From Cladocopium goreaui (Eukaryota > Sar > Dinophyceae > Suessiales > Symbiodiniaceae): 64,000 nt of DNA. Positions 32,301 through 40,235 of the stretch are shown piece by piece. Position 1 is the stretch's first letter. The number at the start of each line of letters is the position of its first letter. A program made the translations under genes and the position numbers. The stretch is from NCBI GenBank assembly GCA_947184155.2, contig CAMXCT020000248.1:67501-131500 (forward strand). The letters are read 5' to 3'. The notes under the pieces were generated by a model. The model did no database searches. It was not told the origin of the DNA and was given only the letters and a program-made list of their open reading frames with translations.

Positions 32301-34944
32301 GTCTTTGTAGGTTAAGACGTCGAGGCAAGGCCAAAGCAAAGGTAAATGGATTCCTTTCAGCGTCTTCCTCTGAGTCATACACAGACAAAATGGCAGATCG
32401 GAATTCGGCTCTAGCACCTTCAGTAATGGTAAGCTGAGCGATTGTACCTGCCGCACTGTCCTCAGGCTCCGGGGAAACCAAAGCAAAATTCAGAGCATTG
32501 CTATCAACTACTCGATCATGCCATGTCGCAACCAGCTGTGATCGCCAACGAGTGAAGTCAGCGGACAGCAAAGTGATACGTGAGGCATGGCACTTGTTGT
32601 ATGTTGTATGGTGCAGAAACCAGCTCTCAATTCTGAAAAATTCAGGTGCCTGTGGGATGCTCACATCCATCTGTGTGGAAATCCGGTCCCAAATTTCACG
32701 AAATGCTGTCGGCTGGGCATCAATCGCAAAAGGGTCCAGGGGAGCAGGTTCCTGTTGGTCAGCTTGCCTAGCCGCATCAACTGCCTGCAGAAATTCATCA
32801 GTGAAGCTATCACAAGGCATCTCAGAACCAAAGTGGGCGTCATTTTTGCTGATATATCCAGGGCCATCGGCCCTCGTCTGCAGCAGGCTCTCATCATCCC
32901 CCAAACTGTCGCCGTGATCCGACTCAGTACAAGGTTTGATTTGCACCGTGAGACCCCGTCCAGACCATGTACGGAAAGATTGCTCGGGGCTCAGCAGTGC
33001 GGGATTTTCCCAGACAATTGGATTACGGCTAAAGGAAGAGAAGAGTGGCACCGCAAAAAGGACGTCTCTCTGAGTGCAAAGTTTCGGAAGCACTACTGCA
33101 ACTCGCACCATGACACTGGGTTCAATACGGTCAGAAAATTCCATAGAAAATAATGCCGAAGATTTCCCAGAGTGTCGCTGCGTAATGATAACATGTGCCA
33201 AGTGTTCTTCAATGGGAACTCGTGGGGGGTTAGGCTGGACAAGGTCAATAAAAGTTGATTCGCCAAGCTCCAACCAAAAACGCCAAGGTTGCAGGATGTC
33301 TTCTCTCCATTCCCCAACATCCCCTCCCAGAGTGACTATCTTAGGTTCTCTACAGATGCAATGTTTGTCGTGATCTAAGAACCACGTTAGAATGGTGAAG
33401 CTGAAATCAATGTCTCTGTCAGCATCACAGCTGCGTGCAAACTGACCAGCGATGCGTTGCAAATCAATGATCCAATCATCTGGTAATTCTTCATCAGAAC
33501 TCAATACTTCAGCTTCTTGCTGCCGCGAAGCTACAGCACTGGTCTGCATGGCTTGAAAGGCATCATGGTCGTGTTCAGATTGGGCATCTGTGTCATTTCT
33601 GGGTACAGCAAGAGCCCTGACTTCATCCTCGTTCAAAAGGCTGGGTGAATATCCGTCCTCCACCTCATGCTCAGAAATGCGGCTAACAATCTCATCATCT
33701 GAAAGCAAATCTTGGGTCCAGCGTGCAATCTGGGTTGTAGGACATGCGTATCTTTCAGATGGTGGAATGGCAACCCGAATCAAATCACCATGACTCAGCT
33801 GACGTTGTAGCAGGTCAGTGTCCTGCCATCTCTCATTATTGTGCCAAACAAAGCATTTGTCATTCTCCCTGGCGCAATATCTGTCAACGTCAGCAATGAC
33901 CAAAATGGTAGCTCGATCGCAATGCAGCGGAGCTGCCAGCACAAAACGCTGTGTTGTGGGGCCTGCACGAAAACCTACTTCGATAGCATGTGCATGGATT
34001 TCCAAATCAAAGAGCACCAATCTAGCAAGTTGCCCGACTGCAATATCAGGAAAAAGATGCACAATGACAGGAATAGAGTCAGGTGGAAGGCCCTTAACTT
34101 CAGCATTGATTTCGTAGACATCAACCACATCCACAACAGTGGTGGCATAATGATGTGCAACTTCACTGATCATATTTTCATAGCTACTCCAGTCAAGAAA
34201 GACACGCAAAGGTAGGTCCCCAACATGAAACATGATGACGTCTTGTCGTGTGTCATCAAGACTAGGCGGGCCAATGCGAGAATCAGAAGAAGATCTGGAC
34301 GATTCTAATTCAGATTCCCAATTCTCTCTATCATCGTCGTCATTATGGTCAGTAAAGACATTGGGAACAGTGCGGCCCTCTCCAAACGTCTCGACCAAAT
34401 CAACGTCATGATCTGAATGTATAGCTTGCTTGAAATGCAAGTTTTGCACAAATGAAATAGTATCAGATTGACTTTCATCAACAGGTAAGGATTTGCAATC
34501 TCGGCTCAACAAACTCGCACAAGAGGATGGCTCCGGAGGTTGCATCACTTCAGAAAATCGTGGAAACGTGTCAAAACCTGTCAAATACGGATTTTGCTTT
34601 CGAATTCGTTTTCTGCTCCATGGTTTAGTGGGCCAGTTATGCAAAGCAATCTGTGCCACTTGGATCTTCCCCATCGCAATTTCCTCATCATCGCCCAAGA
34701 AAATATCAATCTGATCATCAAACCTAACATGTTTCGTATGAACATCAGAGGAATGTGGTCTCTGAGATAGAATCGAGGTCGAGGGACTGCTTGCACAATA
34801 GGGTGACTTGATAGCAGGTAATTGAGGAAGTCGAGCAAGATGGTCAAAGCCCACTTCCCACTGCAAACTCAAAGCGTTCAAACATGCTTGGAAAGGACTC
34901 ACATAGAAAGGTTCGTACTGGATGGAATGCGTCCATGGTAGCAT
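23326..34944 (-). CDS. LINE ORF2: giant polyprotein, six modules, RNase H, endonuclease, RT, zinc fingers, methyltransferase-like
   Basis: About 3,872 residues from the first Met after the ORF1 stop; the frame is open further upstream, so the true start is uncertain. Order: an acidic N-terminal region; six tandem modules (about residues 510-1860); RNase H (29290-28790, YYDGS, VAELAAA, RYDSQ, HVGEPGNELVD); AP-endonuclease (28610-27780, CNVLSL, WQETRH, LADANAR, EDHRAA); RT (27010-25950, DKASGYDPLPSALF, FLDLSSAFHHL, GTRPGSPLADIIF, WADDIAVPL); two Cys/His fingers (25205-25045); and a C-terminal domain with LHLFSGRRRQGD and GSPCETFSEARF (24235-23990). RNase H upstream of the endonuclease is unusual; in LINEs that have one it normally follows RT. 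Endonuclease and RT catalytic residues are present. It nicks target DNA and copies its RNA. Stop TGA at 23328-23326. Confidence 0.85.
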   Translation of the reverse strand: MLPWTHSIQYEPFYVSPFQACLNALSLQWEVGFDHLARLPQLPAIKSPYCASSPSTSILSQRPHSSDVHTKHVRFDDQIDIFLGDDEEIAMGKIQVAQIALHNWPTKPWSRKRIRKQNPYLTGFDTFPRFSEVMQPPEPSSCASLLSRDCKSLPVDESQSDTISFVQNLHFKQAIHSDHDVDLVETFGEGRTVPNVFTDHNDDDDRENWESELESSRSSSDSRIGPPSLDDTRQDVIMFHVGDLPLRVFLDWSSYENMISEVAHHYATTVVDVVDVYEINAEVKGLPPDSIPVIVHLFPDIAVGQLARLVLFDLEIHAHAIEVGFRAGPTTQRFVLAAPLHCDRATILVIADVDRYCARENDKCFVWHNNERWQDTDLLQRQLSHGDLIRVAIPPSERYACPTTQIARWTQDLLSDDEIVSRISEHEVEDGYSPSLLNEDEVRALAVPRNDTDAQSEHDHDAFQAMQTSAVASRQQEAEVLSSDEELPDDWIIDLQRIAGQFARSCDADRDIDFSFTILTWFLDHDKHCICREPKIVTLGGDVGEWREDILQPWRFWLELGESTFIDLVQPNPPRVPIEEHLAHVIITQRHSGKSSALFSMEFSDRIEPSVMVRVAVVLPKLCTQRDVLFAVPLFSSFSRNPIVWENPALLSPEQSFRTWSGRGLTVQIKPCTESDHGDSLGDDESLLQTRADGPGYISKNDAHFGSEMPCDSFTDEFLQAVDAARQADQQEPAPLDPFAIDAQPTAFREIWDRISTQMDVSIPQAPEFFRIESWFLHHTTYNKCHASRITLLSADFTRWRSQLVATWHDRVVDSNALNFALVSPEPEDSAAGTIAQLTITEGARAEFRSAILSVYDSEEDAERNPFTFALALPRRLNLQRLVTFLHMQPDCPPANFRNICNLWFGTIPIGRLHEVNVQDGNAFRLVISRGVAINLPQLLLMDNSQIRSVLQRAIHGEVFDRPPEPAFLSAHAGGGGTLPDLVLSNATLQADARPAWLQVLDRHFQYHHEFDLIEETTFMNVAVWYLNLNVDFHCDAPRIVRITNDPGMWRTDFIFPWRDRLIRGSAAEIEVISTLVHSRLTGGQCPHVLVTQDLPNDQFAVLITVQGTDGLAMPMRQFTHVLLSRTTGRDILRLAVPHEHSHRPTIIQMAGQTYFPDESLILRLGTSLLVLVSGAELDIYSDQVADAFSLFQRNATFHHPQPRQCKPGNNVQRDEFPMTFLDQHVRRPPRPYHDGSDQWIDELAPLFQNATDYNAWDDELTIQVTVWYVHHTRRPTCHRPRYVNLASNPITWIDALRHAWSDLLDVSLPFSVFIVRPRPPQFRSFRSACHILLEQAPNEQSAAVVLTTLIEGSARDGMIQGAFSISTRTNMADVIRAMDAAHYCASNQCTLFSQGRAVPGPDWIDVVTGSSLYLRVAAHDLADEEAREVRQHFEDLALMQRSAFRFNPDAAVFQPGQDSIHAQPEHLQDLFACWENCAFAWEEESRAAHVLTWFVAPGIGRLSCLQSRRVVLFQDFMQWEERLKAPWREYIDLSAPISFVVVHPAPPHIESSVSAHVVLIQHELPTGSSPLITIYDSAINHGLPFRAVFTLNERTTAADVIAALGYSNDCQCPGTNCALWMERMPVQPGSHIAVRDGSCLVMQVARIVLPADWQPPIRPELPGTEALNFLQMRASRVQPVKRPREVKTWFLHERVQLHCFKPRSVCIDEDLPLPDVLRGVWFDVADDLPLEVLTIQHPDTAELHFLGVQASASSDRMALLIEACGVGVDKALSETRAALLPNPLCRKDVGLVFGVNFDQASLRQLQCCTILIDGRVGAQCSNGSFVQMTWQGRLIADIPLEVDFSGVIHVFEELDAHFILPVYDLPDHFPWHPASLSWVQAPWWTPGTPCQELLIYYDGSCIKSDGDKSAGCAVAAFAKVSHTWYFAGAVSTRLDSTATSYVAELAAAILAHKFAYDLLKLMLCSQTNLPKVEFRYDSQTVGQQAEGTWQIWSQPRMGQFLRSLHRCLEYKFGITLQHRHIKAHVGEPGNELVDCLAFQAAYGYPLHDLQPWIQHVTRAEFVNLAEWTWYLFRRDLHWDGSRIVFPAGPSTVPDVSVFPPQLTCEVSPTTEQQGWLDIQFATCNVLSLKPAQAVHQNLAESLNQGPSRQDALLTQFHEAGIHVWAWQETRHRQKSQWHDANYWIFRSPANAQGHYGVFIGLHRKLPIGYIISNGRKEKVFVKDREVAIIFNSPRLLILRIKNPLLKCILVAGHAPHTGAESTTIQAWWQSVTDAIPTKYHQWHTVLLADANARVGAEPNAQVGDHQAEALDPKAEGFLDFLARHGLWIPATFEATHVGLGATWRHSRGQWYRNAEWQLSYCRSWISEDIDVGLMKEDHRAAVVHLTCSMRPFGHTKKAGMTKLTFDAIDPAILQNIEQPVWTIDVHSHAAALQDSLVDKLWSCQSQRVSKPKKVTMTEWTWQLVQEKRSCRNRLHEHSRVQRLTLLQAWFSCWKHAMCDCPPTEVHVAFDDLLRQQDCLIAVCYSQFRCLGVQVAKAMRADDIQFYTSLMADCTEFLHPSAVKQLWGIVRRSLPKHRQKRMNIAPFQLEALEDQWLPHYENLEAGVAITPDAIVDACAFQQALRRLDAPLHLDLQDLPSLSQLESAFRSVPADKASGYDPLPSALFHQASAKLAELHHDLIVKAFLWQCEPIQAKGGPVAILPKTLHPTTASQFRGILLLPNVGKRMHAILRSRIMKSLAPARSPGQLGGFSGQQVLYGSHALRTFGMICDSKGLNSAILFLDLSSAFHHLIREAVVGSNDGANLEHVMRVLVKNGLPEDKFRSFAQLPGILADMGVAAPIVRLLRDIHLGTWCTLHDQWLLRTHRGTRPGSPLADIIFHALMAKVASAVDQWLGAQDEFARLLSDINIEVPTVVWADDIAVPLATQAADDVIPLLQRTLEQVRTTLSNYGFSLNFAKGKTSAVLTLRGQGASALRKKYLLHSRPGVLCTFEDGRTEWLHFTSAYRHLGTQFTSSHDLTCELRTRVGMAKSAFAQLAKPILTNKNLPTKLRLQFFHSLVVTKMLFGLGSWPTPTPKQLQYLQGAFVALLKRVLRVCHLQLPADQLLMLANTPEVRVKLAVERLLYAQRLFRTGPAFLHDLLHCEFACVEGSWMHGLRADLVWMEEVCPGCLPDGWKDNLTPLFDLWQDPRSQWVNMVKRSLKIHLIQNAIMSDAKKLHGAVFRTLRMAGATFEHATEHLGLLEETESCFCGRAFATRRGLLAHQRKAHRIFSLERPFLQGCTCLHCGKFLWSTQRLQQHLAYIPKRLGYNPCFAALTAQGRVIEYAREDVGADANFAGLSRRDALQVEGPPVCPLTLDDRRKANLHAELAVCHEKLRIPFVPDDELLTGERLGEALECATLRWFRAYYPQGPTAEEKHELTDAWIDALYACPDAFESNLDPWLEPVFLLWGEHWFPDIISTFEDGVAEYDVEEIFAEFASQLERYRLLAQVAHLEAGLRACAPAPLAPHRPRRQEGEPLKHPKICSRTQQAVMRAFAGQAVWLRQIRSMSFLDLPQEKPTPKLLMADGREVYLVLHLFSGRRRQGDVHAHLHELAGTRGISVLVLSVDTAVSLEFGNLALGSTSWKAIIRLYEAGVVAATLVGSPCETFSEARFHVADAAETNRPGPRPLRSAECLLGLEGLSVRELQQCHVGGNFFQQAAWTLGFHMAFGGCFVSEHPAKPHDSSRPSVWTSSLLEVLQQHPDVRLAHVSQYLWGATVVKPTGLLHYQMPHFCRDLYTQADMQAQRPKAVAIGRDENGVYRTAQHKEYPQQFCKGLAFAIIQQLARCESQRAFCLTKPLSVDLTQWLQGATYACSAQQRDTWLPDFQIIP
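29400..33420 (-). repeat. Six tandem protein modules within LINE ORF2
   Basis: Six copies of one module begin near 33415, 32650, 31890, 31173, 30497 and 29900, so units are about 200-255 residues. Each opens with a pattern like TWFLHH......C..PR.V.L, then a Trp-centred W...L...W.D segment. A hydrophobic stretch with PxPP and an H.V(L/I)xQ motif follows in the better copies. The first and last copies diverge most. A half-unit seems to precede the first (about 34080-33780). The copies differ strongly at DNA level, so the duplication is old and the reading frames have been kept. I recognise no named family. Confidence 0.7.
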
Positions 34945-35093
34945 CGGATCAAAAAAGGGGTCCCAACGACCGCATGCTGCACCAGACAATAACTCTATTG
35001 GCTGATAGGCCTCAACGATCGAAGCATCATTGGACTCATAGAAGCTGGCCACATGCACAGAATTCCTTTGAACTTCTGAAGCACGGCCTGAGA

Positions 35094-36215
35094 TCACGGA
35101 TTCCTGGATGCACCACCAGCAAAGGGCTCTAAAGCACGAGGCCTTTTGGATCGTTTGTCCTCGTCTGCAGTGTCGTCTTCCTGGATGTCGGTGGCCTTCT
35201 GGTCCAACTCCAATCCCAGGGAGCCCGCACAGCTTTGGAGCACTCCTTGGAGCTGCTTCCTTAGGACCTCCTCCTCTTTGTCGGCAGGATCTTCCGGAAT
35301 CTCTTCTGCTTCCACTTGAACAGAAGACGGAGGCAAGGTAGGACCTCCAGCTGTAGCGTTGCTCAGCTGTTGAATGATTCTGTTCGTTGCAGTGATCTCG
35401 GTCCTTGCCTTTCCTGCATGTTCCGTGAGTGTCGCCTGATGTCTTCGGAAGTCGTCCAGTTGTTTTTCCCACATCTTGATTCCATTGGACAAATGGGCCA
35501 TCCAAAGGGAGCGGTGGGCACGTCTTTGGTCTGTGACTTCCTGCAGGTGCTTCTTCACCTTGCCCAAGTACTTCGTAGCTTGGTGCAAGTTCTTGATCCC
35601 CATTCTTCCCGTCTCCTGTTCGGTTTTCTCGATAAAAAGCTTGGTATCTTCTGGCATTTTGGCTGGGTCGGGATATGCCTTGCGCAAGTGCTCTACCATC
35701 TCTTGCTTTTCGCTGGATGTGCTTGCTGGCATCAAGGAGGAAAATGGGCTCGAGGGCAAAGCTGTGGTGGGCATGAATTGGGCTGTGTCCATCGGTGTCC
35801 AGGGCGCAAAATTGTCTCCCTGTTGAAAAGGAGAAGTCGATTCTGTTCCTCCATGACTCGGAGGCATTCCTGGCGACACGCCCTTCTTCCCTTTCCCTTT
35901 CCCTCCTTTCCCTTTCTTGCCCTTCAGAATAGGCTTCTGGTGACTGTGCTGGGCTGTGGCACCTCCATCTTGGCGATATCTTGTAGATGACCGACTCGAT
36001 GAGCGGCTTGATGCCCAATTTGAGTCTTCGTCCCAGTTGTCCCAGTCCTGCCAGCCATATGTCTCCTTCTGTTTGGGTCGAGTTGGATGTCGAGTGCCCT
36101 TCTTCCAAGAGCCCCAACAAATCGCACACTCGACTGCGTACTTCTTGTTGATCCTCCCACAGGGGCATTTCCAAGGGAAGTATGTCTCGTTCGGATCTTC
36201 CTCGTCCATGTTCAT
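35094..36215 (-). CDS. LINE ORF1: RanBP2-type zinc-finger protein
   Basis: About 373 residues from the first of two close ATGs (36215 and 36209; the second begins MDEEDPNETYFPWKC). A RanBP2-like finger (WKCPCGRINKK..CAICWGSW) lies at about residues 14-37. It is followed by a Trp/Asp segment (GWQDWDNWDEDSNW), a Ser/Arg run, a Lys/Gly-rich stretch (KGKKGKGGKGKGKKG) and a long helical, probably coiled-coil region (about residues 170-290). The C-terminus is acidic, then DKRSKRPRALEPFAG. The likely role is RNA binding and RNP assembly, by position and composition. The frame is open further upstream to 36485, but the finger sits right after these ATGs and the upstream part looks non-coding. ORF2 lies in the frame reached by a -1 shift. 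Confidence 0.72.
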   Translation of the reverse strand: MNMDEEDPNETYFPWKCPCGRINKKYAVECAICWGSWKKGTRHPTRPKQKETYGWQDWDNWDEDSNWASSRSSSRSSTRYRQDGGATAQHSHQKPILKGKKGKGGKGKGKKGVSPGMPPSHGGTESTSPFQQGDNFAPWTPMDTAQFMPTTALPSSPFSSLMPASTSSEKQEMVEHLRKAYPDPAKMPEDTKLFIEKTEQETGRMGIKNLHQATKYLGKVKKHLQEVTDQRRAHRSLWMAHLSNGIKMWEKQLDDFRRHQATLTEHAGKARTEITATNRIIQQLSNATAGGPTLPPSSVQVEAEEIPEDPADKEEEVLRKQLQGVLQSCAGSLGLELDQKATDIQEDDTADEDKRSKRPRALEPFAGGASRNP

Positions 36216-36600
36216 TGCTTGACTGATTTTTGAAATAAATAAAGCGTCTCGGCTGTGATGTGTACTCAAAATATGCCTGATCTTTCTCAAGGCAGCTTTG
36301 GTGAGCGAAACCCAGCCGTGTTTGTGCAAAAACCAGTTGCGCCTTGCCTTGGCCCTCTCTCTCCGTGCCTTCCGGCGAACAGTAGTTTTGAGTTGCGTAA
36401 TCCTTAATAAATGTAAAAAGGACCGTGAATCCCAAAAAGATGTGGAGGAAGCTGCACATACAAGAGATGTGGACCAAATCGGCACAAACCCCCGATGATA
36501 CGCTCACCGGCAGAAGCGAGAAAAAGCTGATGCGCCAAGAGGAAATGCCAGGGCAAACCAATACGGCAAATACCAGGTTAGTACAGCAGCTAAATCAGTG

Positions 36601-37140
36601 AAAGTAAATTTGAAGCAAAGTACCCAAGGTCGAATGACAGCAGGGGCAGCACAAAAATTCAATCGGCCAAATAATCAAAATGCAAATGTCCACACAAATT
36701 GTAAATAAAGCCAGAAAATGTAACCAAAGCGAATTGTAGGCTTAGTGAAAAGCAGCTACAAAAGCGCAATATCCAAGGTTCCACGACGCAGGAACCCGCG
36801 GGCACTCCCGCTAAAGCTATGGCAATACGCCCACCCTGGTCACACGTCGGGGGGCGGCTTTGAGCCACAGCCTTGGTTGTTTGTCAGGGGGAAATAAAAA
36901 CCGATCCGTGCCTAGAATCACAAACATGTGGTCACACATCCAAACCGATGGATCAGGTGACTTGTCTCCAGGCCTTGAGTGTGCACAAGTCGCAATTGAG
37001 ACATCCCAGTCTCATACTCGTTGTTCCCCCGATTGAAACAAGATTCGGGCTGCTGGCTGCGTGAAATATCGGATGAACCTGATTGTCGCCACGGCATGTA
37101 CATTTGGAATGAGTTTGTTTCTAGGGTTCAAGGAAGTAGG
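36601..37140. other. LINE 5' flank or untranslated region
   Basis: No convincing gene on either strand. On the minus strand this would be upstream of ORF1 and could hold the LINE 5' UTR and promoter; no motif was identified. Confidence 0.35.
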
Positions 37141-38975
37141 GACAATTTTAGAATAAGGATAAAACTATTCCTCAAATAACCGTAAAATAACCGTAAAACA
37201 ACACTTCAATAACAATAAAATCATTTCAAAATAACAAAAAATAAGAAACCTTGGGTTCATTTTGAAACAACGCCAAAAATTACATCAGCTCAAGGTGTAC
37301 TTTTGGGACCACCAAAAAAACGACACCAAAGTATTCCCACCATGACCCAAATAAAACAACATTTTCACGGAAAATATTAAAGGGCAATTTTTTCTGTTTT
37401 CCCAGACTATTTTGCGAAAATTACCTTCAATCTGTACTACCAAGATATTACCGTCAACTAGGGTACTGTTTTGGGGGAAAAACAGGGCACATTTTCTGGT
37501 GATTTTGCGAGTATTTTGATTGTTATTTTTGGTGAGCGCGAGAGTGAAACTTGAGGAACTGCGCCGCGCCAAAAGTTTTAAGGGTTATTTTTTGAAAATG
37601 CCCTGAACATATATGTTTACGGGTTATTCTTGTTACCCTAATTCTATTTGAAGGTTCATTTTGATTATTGTAAACATGTGTTAAACTGTTAGTTTTTCAC
37701 CTTTAACATATTTTTTAGGATTATTTTAAATTACCCCCAGCACATTTTCAAGGGTTATTTTTACAGGAGGATGATGGGGGATGAAGGCGTGCACATTGTA
37801 TAAAACCATCCTGTCTGCTGATCTGCTTCCATTTCTGGAGCTTGGATCTATCCCAAACTTTCAAACAAACAATCCAAATTCTAAAAGAGGAAAAAACGGG
37901 TCCAAAACCAAGGAAAAAAACATAACCCCATGTCACCTGTCCAGCTTTTCTTCAGGCCCTCTCCATGGGTCGATTTTTTTTGTTTTCTCGAGGTGTTTGC
38001 CACTGTGTCAATCCAACAATATCAGTTGCTAATTTTTTTGTGTTTTTTGTTTTCCTGTTTCTTGGGTTCCTGGGAGAAATTTTCGCCCTGACAAACATCC
38101 ATTGGCACAGCTTTCAACCCTTCACATTTTATATTGATGTTTTCATTGAGTTACTGATTTTGGCTACTGAACCATCAGAGAAAATTTACCGTAAAAACAA
38201 CTCTATCACCCACCTCTTCAGGCACTCCATTGGACTGATGTTTTATTGGTATGCCGAGGTTTTGGTTCCTCATCTTAAAGGTTTGGTTCGTGTTCTTCAA
38301 ACCTGAAATCACTAAAAGTGATATCTAACATAAAACATATATTTTTAAAAATGGATTGTTTCAGCACCACTTTGTTGTACAAAAAATATGTTTGTCTCAA
38401 AGTGTTTGCTCCTTCAAAAAGGCAAACTTGTATCCCTCACGACAAAATTCCTCTAAAAAAATGTTGTTTTCCTTCGGAAGAAATAGATACTAGTTACTAT
38501 TTTGTAGAATGCCACATTATCTTCTTGGCAACTCTTGCATGCGACAGATACAGCATTTCTTGAAGAAATGTTGGTATTCCTTTGAACAGACATGTTCATT
38601 TTAAATTTTAAAGGTTCAATTTTTCATTGTACAATGTAATAGGTTGAAAGAAACAACATTCTTGTAGTCATGCAATATATCTTGAAAAACACTAGTCTAA
38701 GATGTACTAGTCTTTCGAACAACATGTATGGTTGAAATTGAAATATATATAATATTTTCAACGCAAATCCTTCCCCCTCCCACCAGTCAGACATCACTCC
38801 CACAAAATCAGCAATATGCCATTCAAGGATGCAATACCCCTAGCAGGAAGTGTACAGCCTATAGCTGGAGAATACAACCAATTTTTGTTCAATACAGCCT
38901 ACAGCCCATTATCTCCTTTGAAAGGGGCAGCAATTGTGCAGAGCATGCAATAAATCTTTGAAACATGTGCTTGTA
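37141..38975. other. AT-rich gene-free region with GGGTTATTTTT-like repeats
   Basis: Degenerate short motifs recur: AATAACCGTAAAATAACCGT near 37170-37200, and GGGTTATTTTT with TTACCC in the 37580-37770 stretch. They resemble the array at 40.98-41.22 kb. No exon or ORF with protein-like composition was found. Confidence 0.5.
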
Positions 38976-39104
38976 TTCACCCCGCTTCGCGTGGGGTGGC
39001 CGCCCACACCGCAGGTTTATTTCGGTCCGTGAGAGGGGCTAGGTGGTGTGGAATATGAGGAGCAGAGCAGCACAGGAGAATTGACATACATAACTGCTGG
39101 GTTC

Positions 39105-39450
39105 GTGAATATTTTTCACTTTTCCCCCCCGTGGAGGCTTCCCAAGCTAGGGAATTTTCGCTTTTCCCCCCCGTGGGGGCTTCCCAAGCGAGGGAATGTT
39201 CACTTTTCCCCCCCGTGGGGGCTTCCCAAGCGAGGGAATTTTCACTTTTCCCCCGTGGGGGCTTCCCAAGCTAAGAATTTTCACTTTCCCCCCCGTGGGG
39301 GCTCCCCAAGCTAGGGAATTTTCACTTTTCCGCCCCGTGGGGGCTTCCCAAGCTAGGGAATTTTCACTTTTCCCCGCCGTGACAGCTTCCCAAGCTATGG
39401 AATTTTCACTTTTCCCTCCCTTGGAGGCTCTCCAAGCTGCGGAATTTCAA
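39105..39450. repeat. 41-42-bp minisatellite, about eight units
   Basis: Units read GAATTTTCACTTTTCCCCC, then CGTGGGGGCTTCCCAAGC and TAGG. About eight copies with variable C-run length and single-base changes. Open frames through the array are artefacts. Confidence 0.9.
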
Positions 39451-39499
39451 ATAGCTAGACAACGACGCCTAGATAGTCCCCCAAATCCCGTGTTCTTTG

Positions 39500-39895
39500 A
39501 ATGTGTTTCCATGTTTTTGCAATGGTTTCCTTCAAAGCACGGTACTTTACACTTTTGTCGCCATAAAACCGGTCGAAAACATCATGTTCGACAATGCTTC
39601 CAATTCCCTTATCTCCCCAACCGTTGAAAATACCGCTATTTACAGTGTTTTCTTCAATTTTTCCATGTTCCAATGCCGGTAGCCAACTCCAACATATATA
39701 TAAGAAATCCTTCCAAAACATTGTTTTTGACAGTGTTTTTCCAATGTTTCCAGTCAAACAGACGGTAATTTACACGTTTTTTGCCATAAAGGCAGTAAAT
39801 CCTTCCAAAACATTGCTTTTGACAGTGTTTTTGTAATGCTTCCAGTCAAGCATACGGTAATTTACACGTTTTTTGCTATAACGTCAGTCCAAAAC
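39500..39895. repeat. About 92-bp degenerate tandem repeat
   Basis: AAATCCTTCCAAAACATTG begins two well-preserved units at 39705 and 39797; each runs through GACAGTGTTTTT and GGTAATTTACACGTTTTTTG. Weaker copies lie before and after (for example GGTACTTTACACTTTTGTCG near 39545). Confidence 0.7.
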
Positions 39896-40235
39896 ACTTG
39901 TTTTTGCAGTGTTTTCAATGCTCTGGCATCCAAAAACCCTGCAAAATCTTGCTATGTACAATGTTTTTTTCATTTTTGGCCGTTTTTCCATTGCCGGAAA
40001 GCTACCAAAATGACCCAAAATTCCATTTCAATACCCTCTTGCGCTCAGACACCCAAAAATCCTCGAAAAATGTCGAAAACACCACCGAATTTTGGTCTCG
40101 GTGCGAAACCGTTTTTGGGCCCCCCCCAGCTAAAGCTGATATAGCGACTGCTATATTAACAAATGTGATTGAGCATTTAGTGTAGCTGTTTGCCCCCCAA
40201 TAAGCACGCCTTCACCGCCAAAGCGGTGTGGGCGG

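Larger units (their letters stand above)
23326..36600 (-). mobile_element. Giant non-LTR retrotransposon (LINE), apparently intact
   Basis: A minus-strand element with ORF1 (36215 to 35094) followed by a huge ORF2 (34944 to 23326). ORF2 carries RNase H, AP-type endonuclease and RT, which together define a LINE. No stop or frameshift was found across the 11.6 kb of ORF2, so the copy is probably young and may be competent. The 5' end is set near 36.6 kb only because coding stops there; target-site duplications were not located. No poly(A) tract is seen beyond the ORF2 stop. The 3' end abuts the DIRS-like element in opposite orientation. Confidence 0.82.
38979..40235. repeat. Repeat block bounded by hairpins and a perfect 13-bp inverted repeat
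   Basis: CCGCCCACACCGC at 39000-39012 is matched exactly by its inverted copy GCGGTGTGGGCGG at 40223-40235. Next to the left copy is a potential hairpin (CACCCC...GGGGTG, 38979-38999); overlapping the right copy is another (CACCGC CAAA GCGGTG, 40213-40228). Between them are two minisatellites. The whole could be a small non-autonomous mobile element about 1.24 kb long, or a repeat with hairpin borders. No coding sequence inside. Confidence 0.5.

Noticed and set aside
34945-36561. N-terminal extension of the ORF2 frame up to 36561, giving one 4,411-codon frame
   Set aside because: Through 35094-36215 the sensible protein (zinc finger, coiled coil) is in the other frame. The upstream residues of the long frame are Arg/Glu/Ser-rich shadow sequence. 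ORF2 is therefore taken from the first Met after the ORF1 stop.
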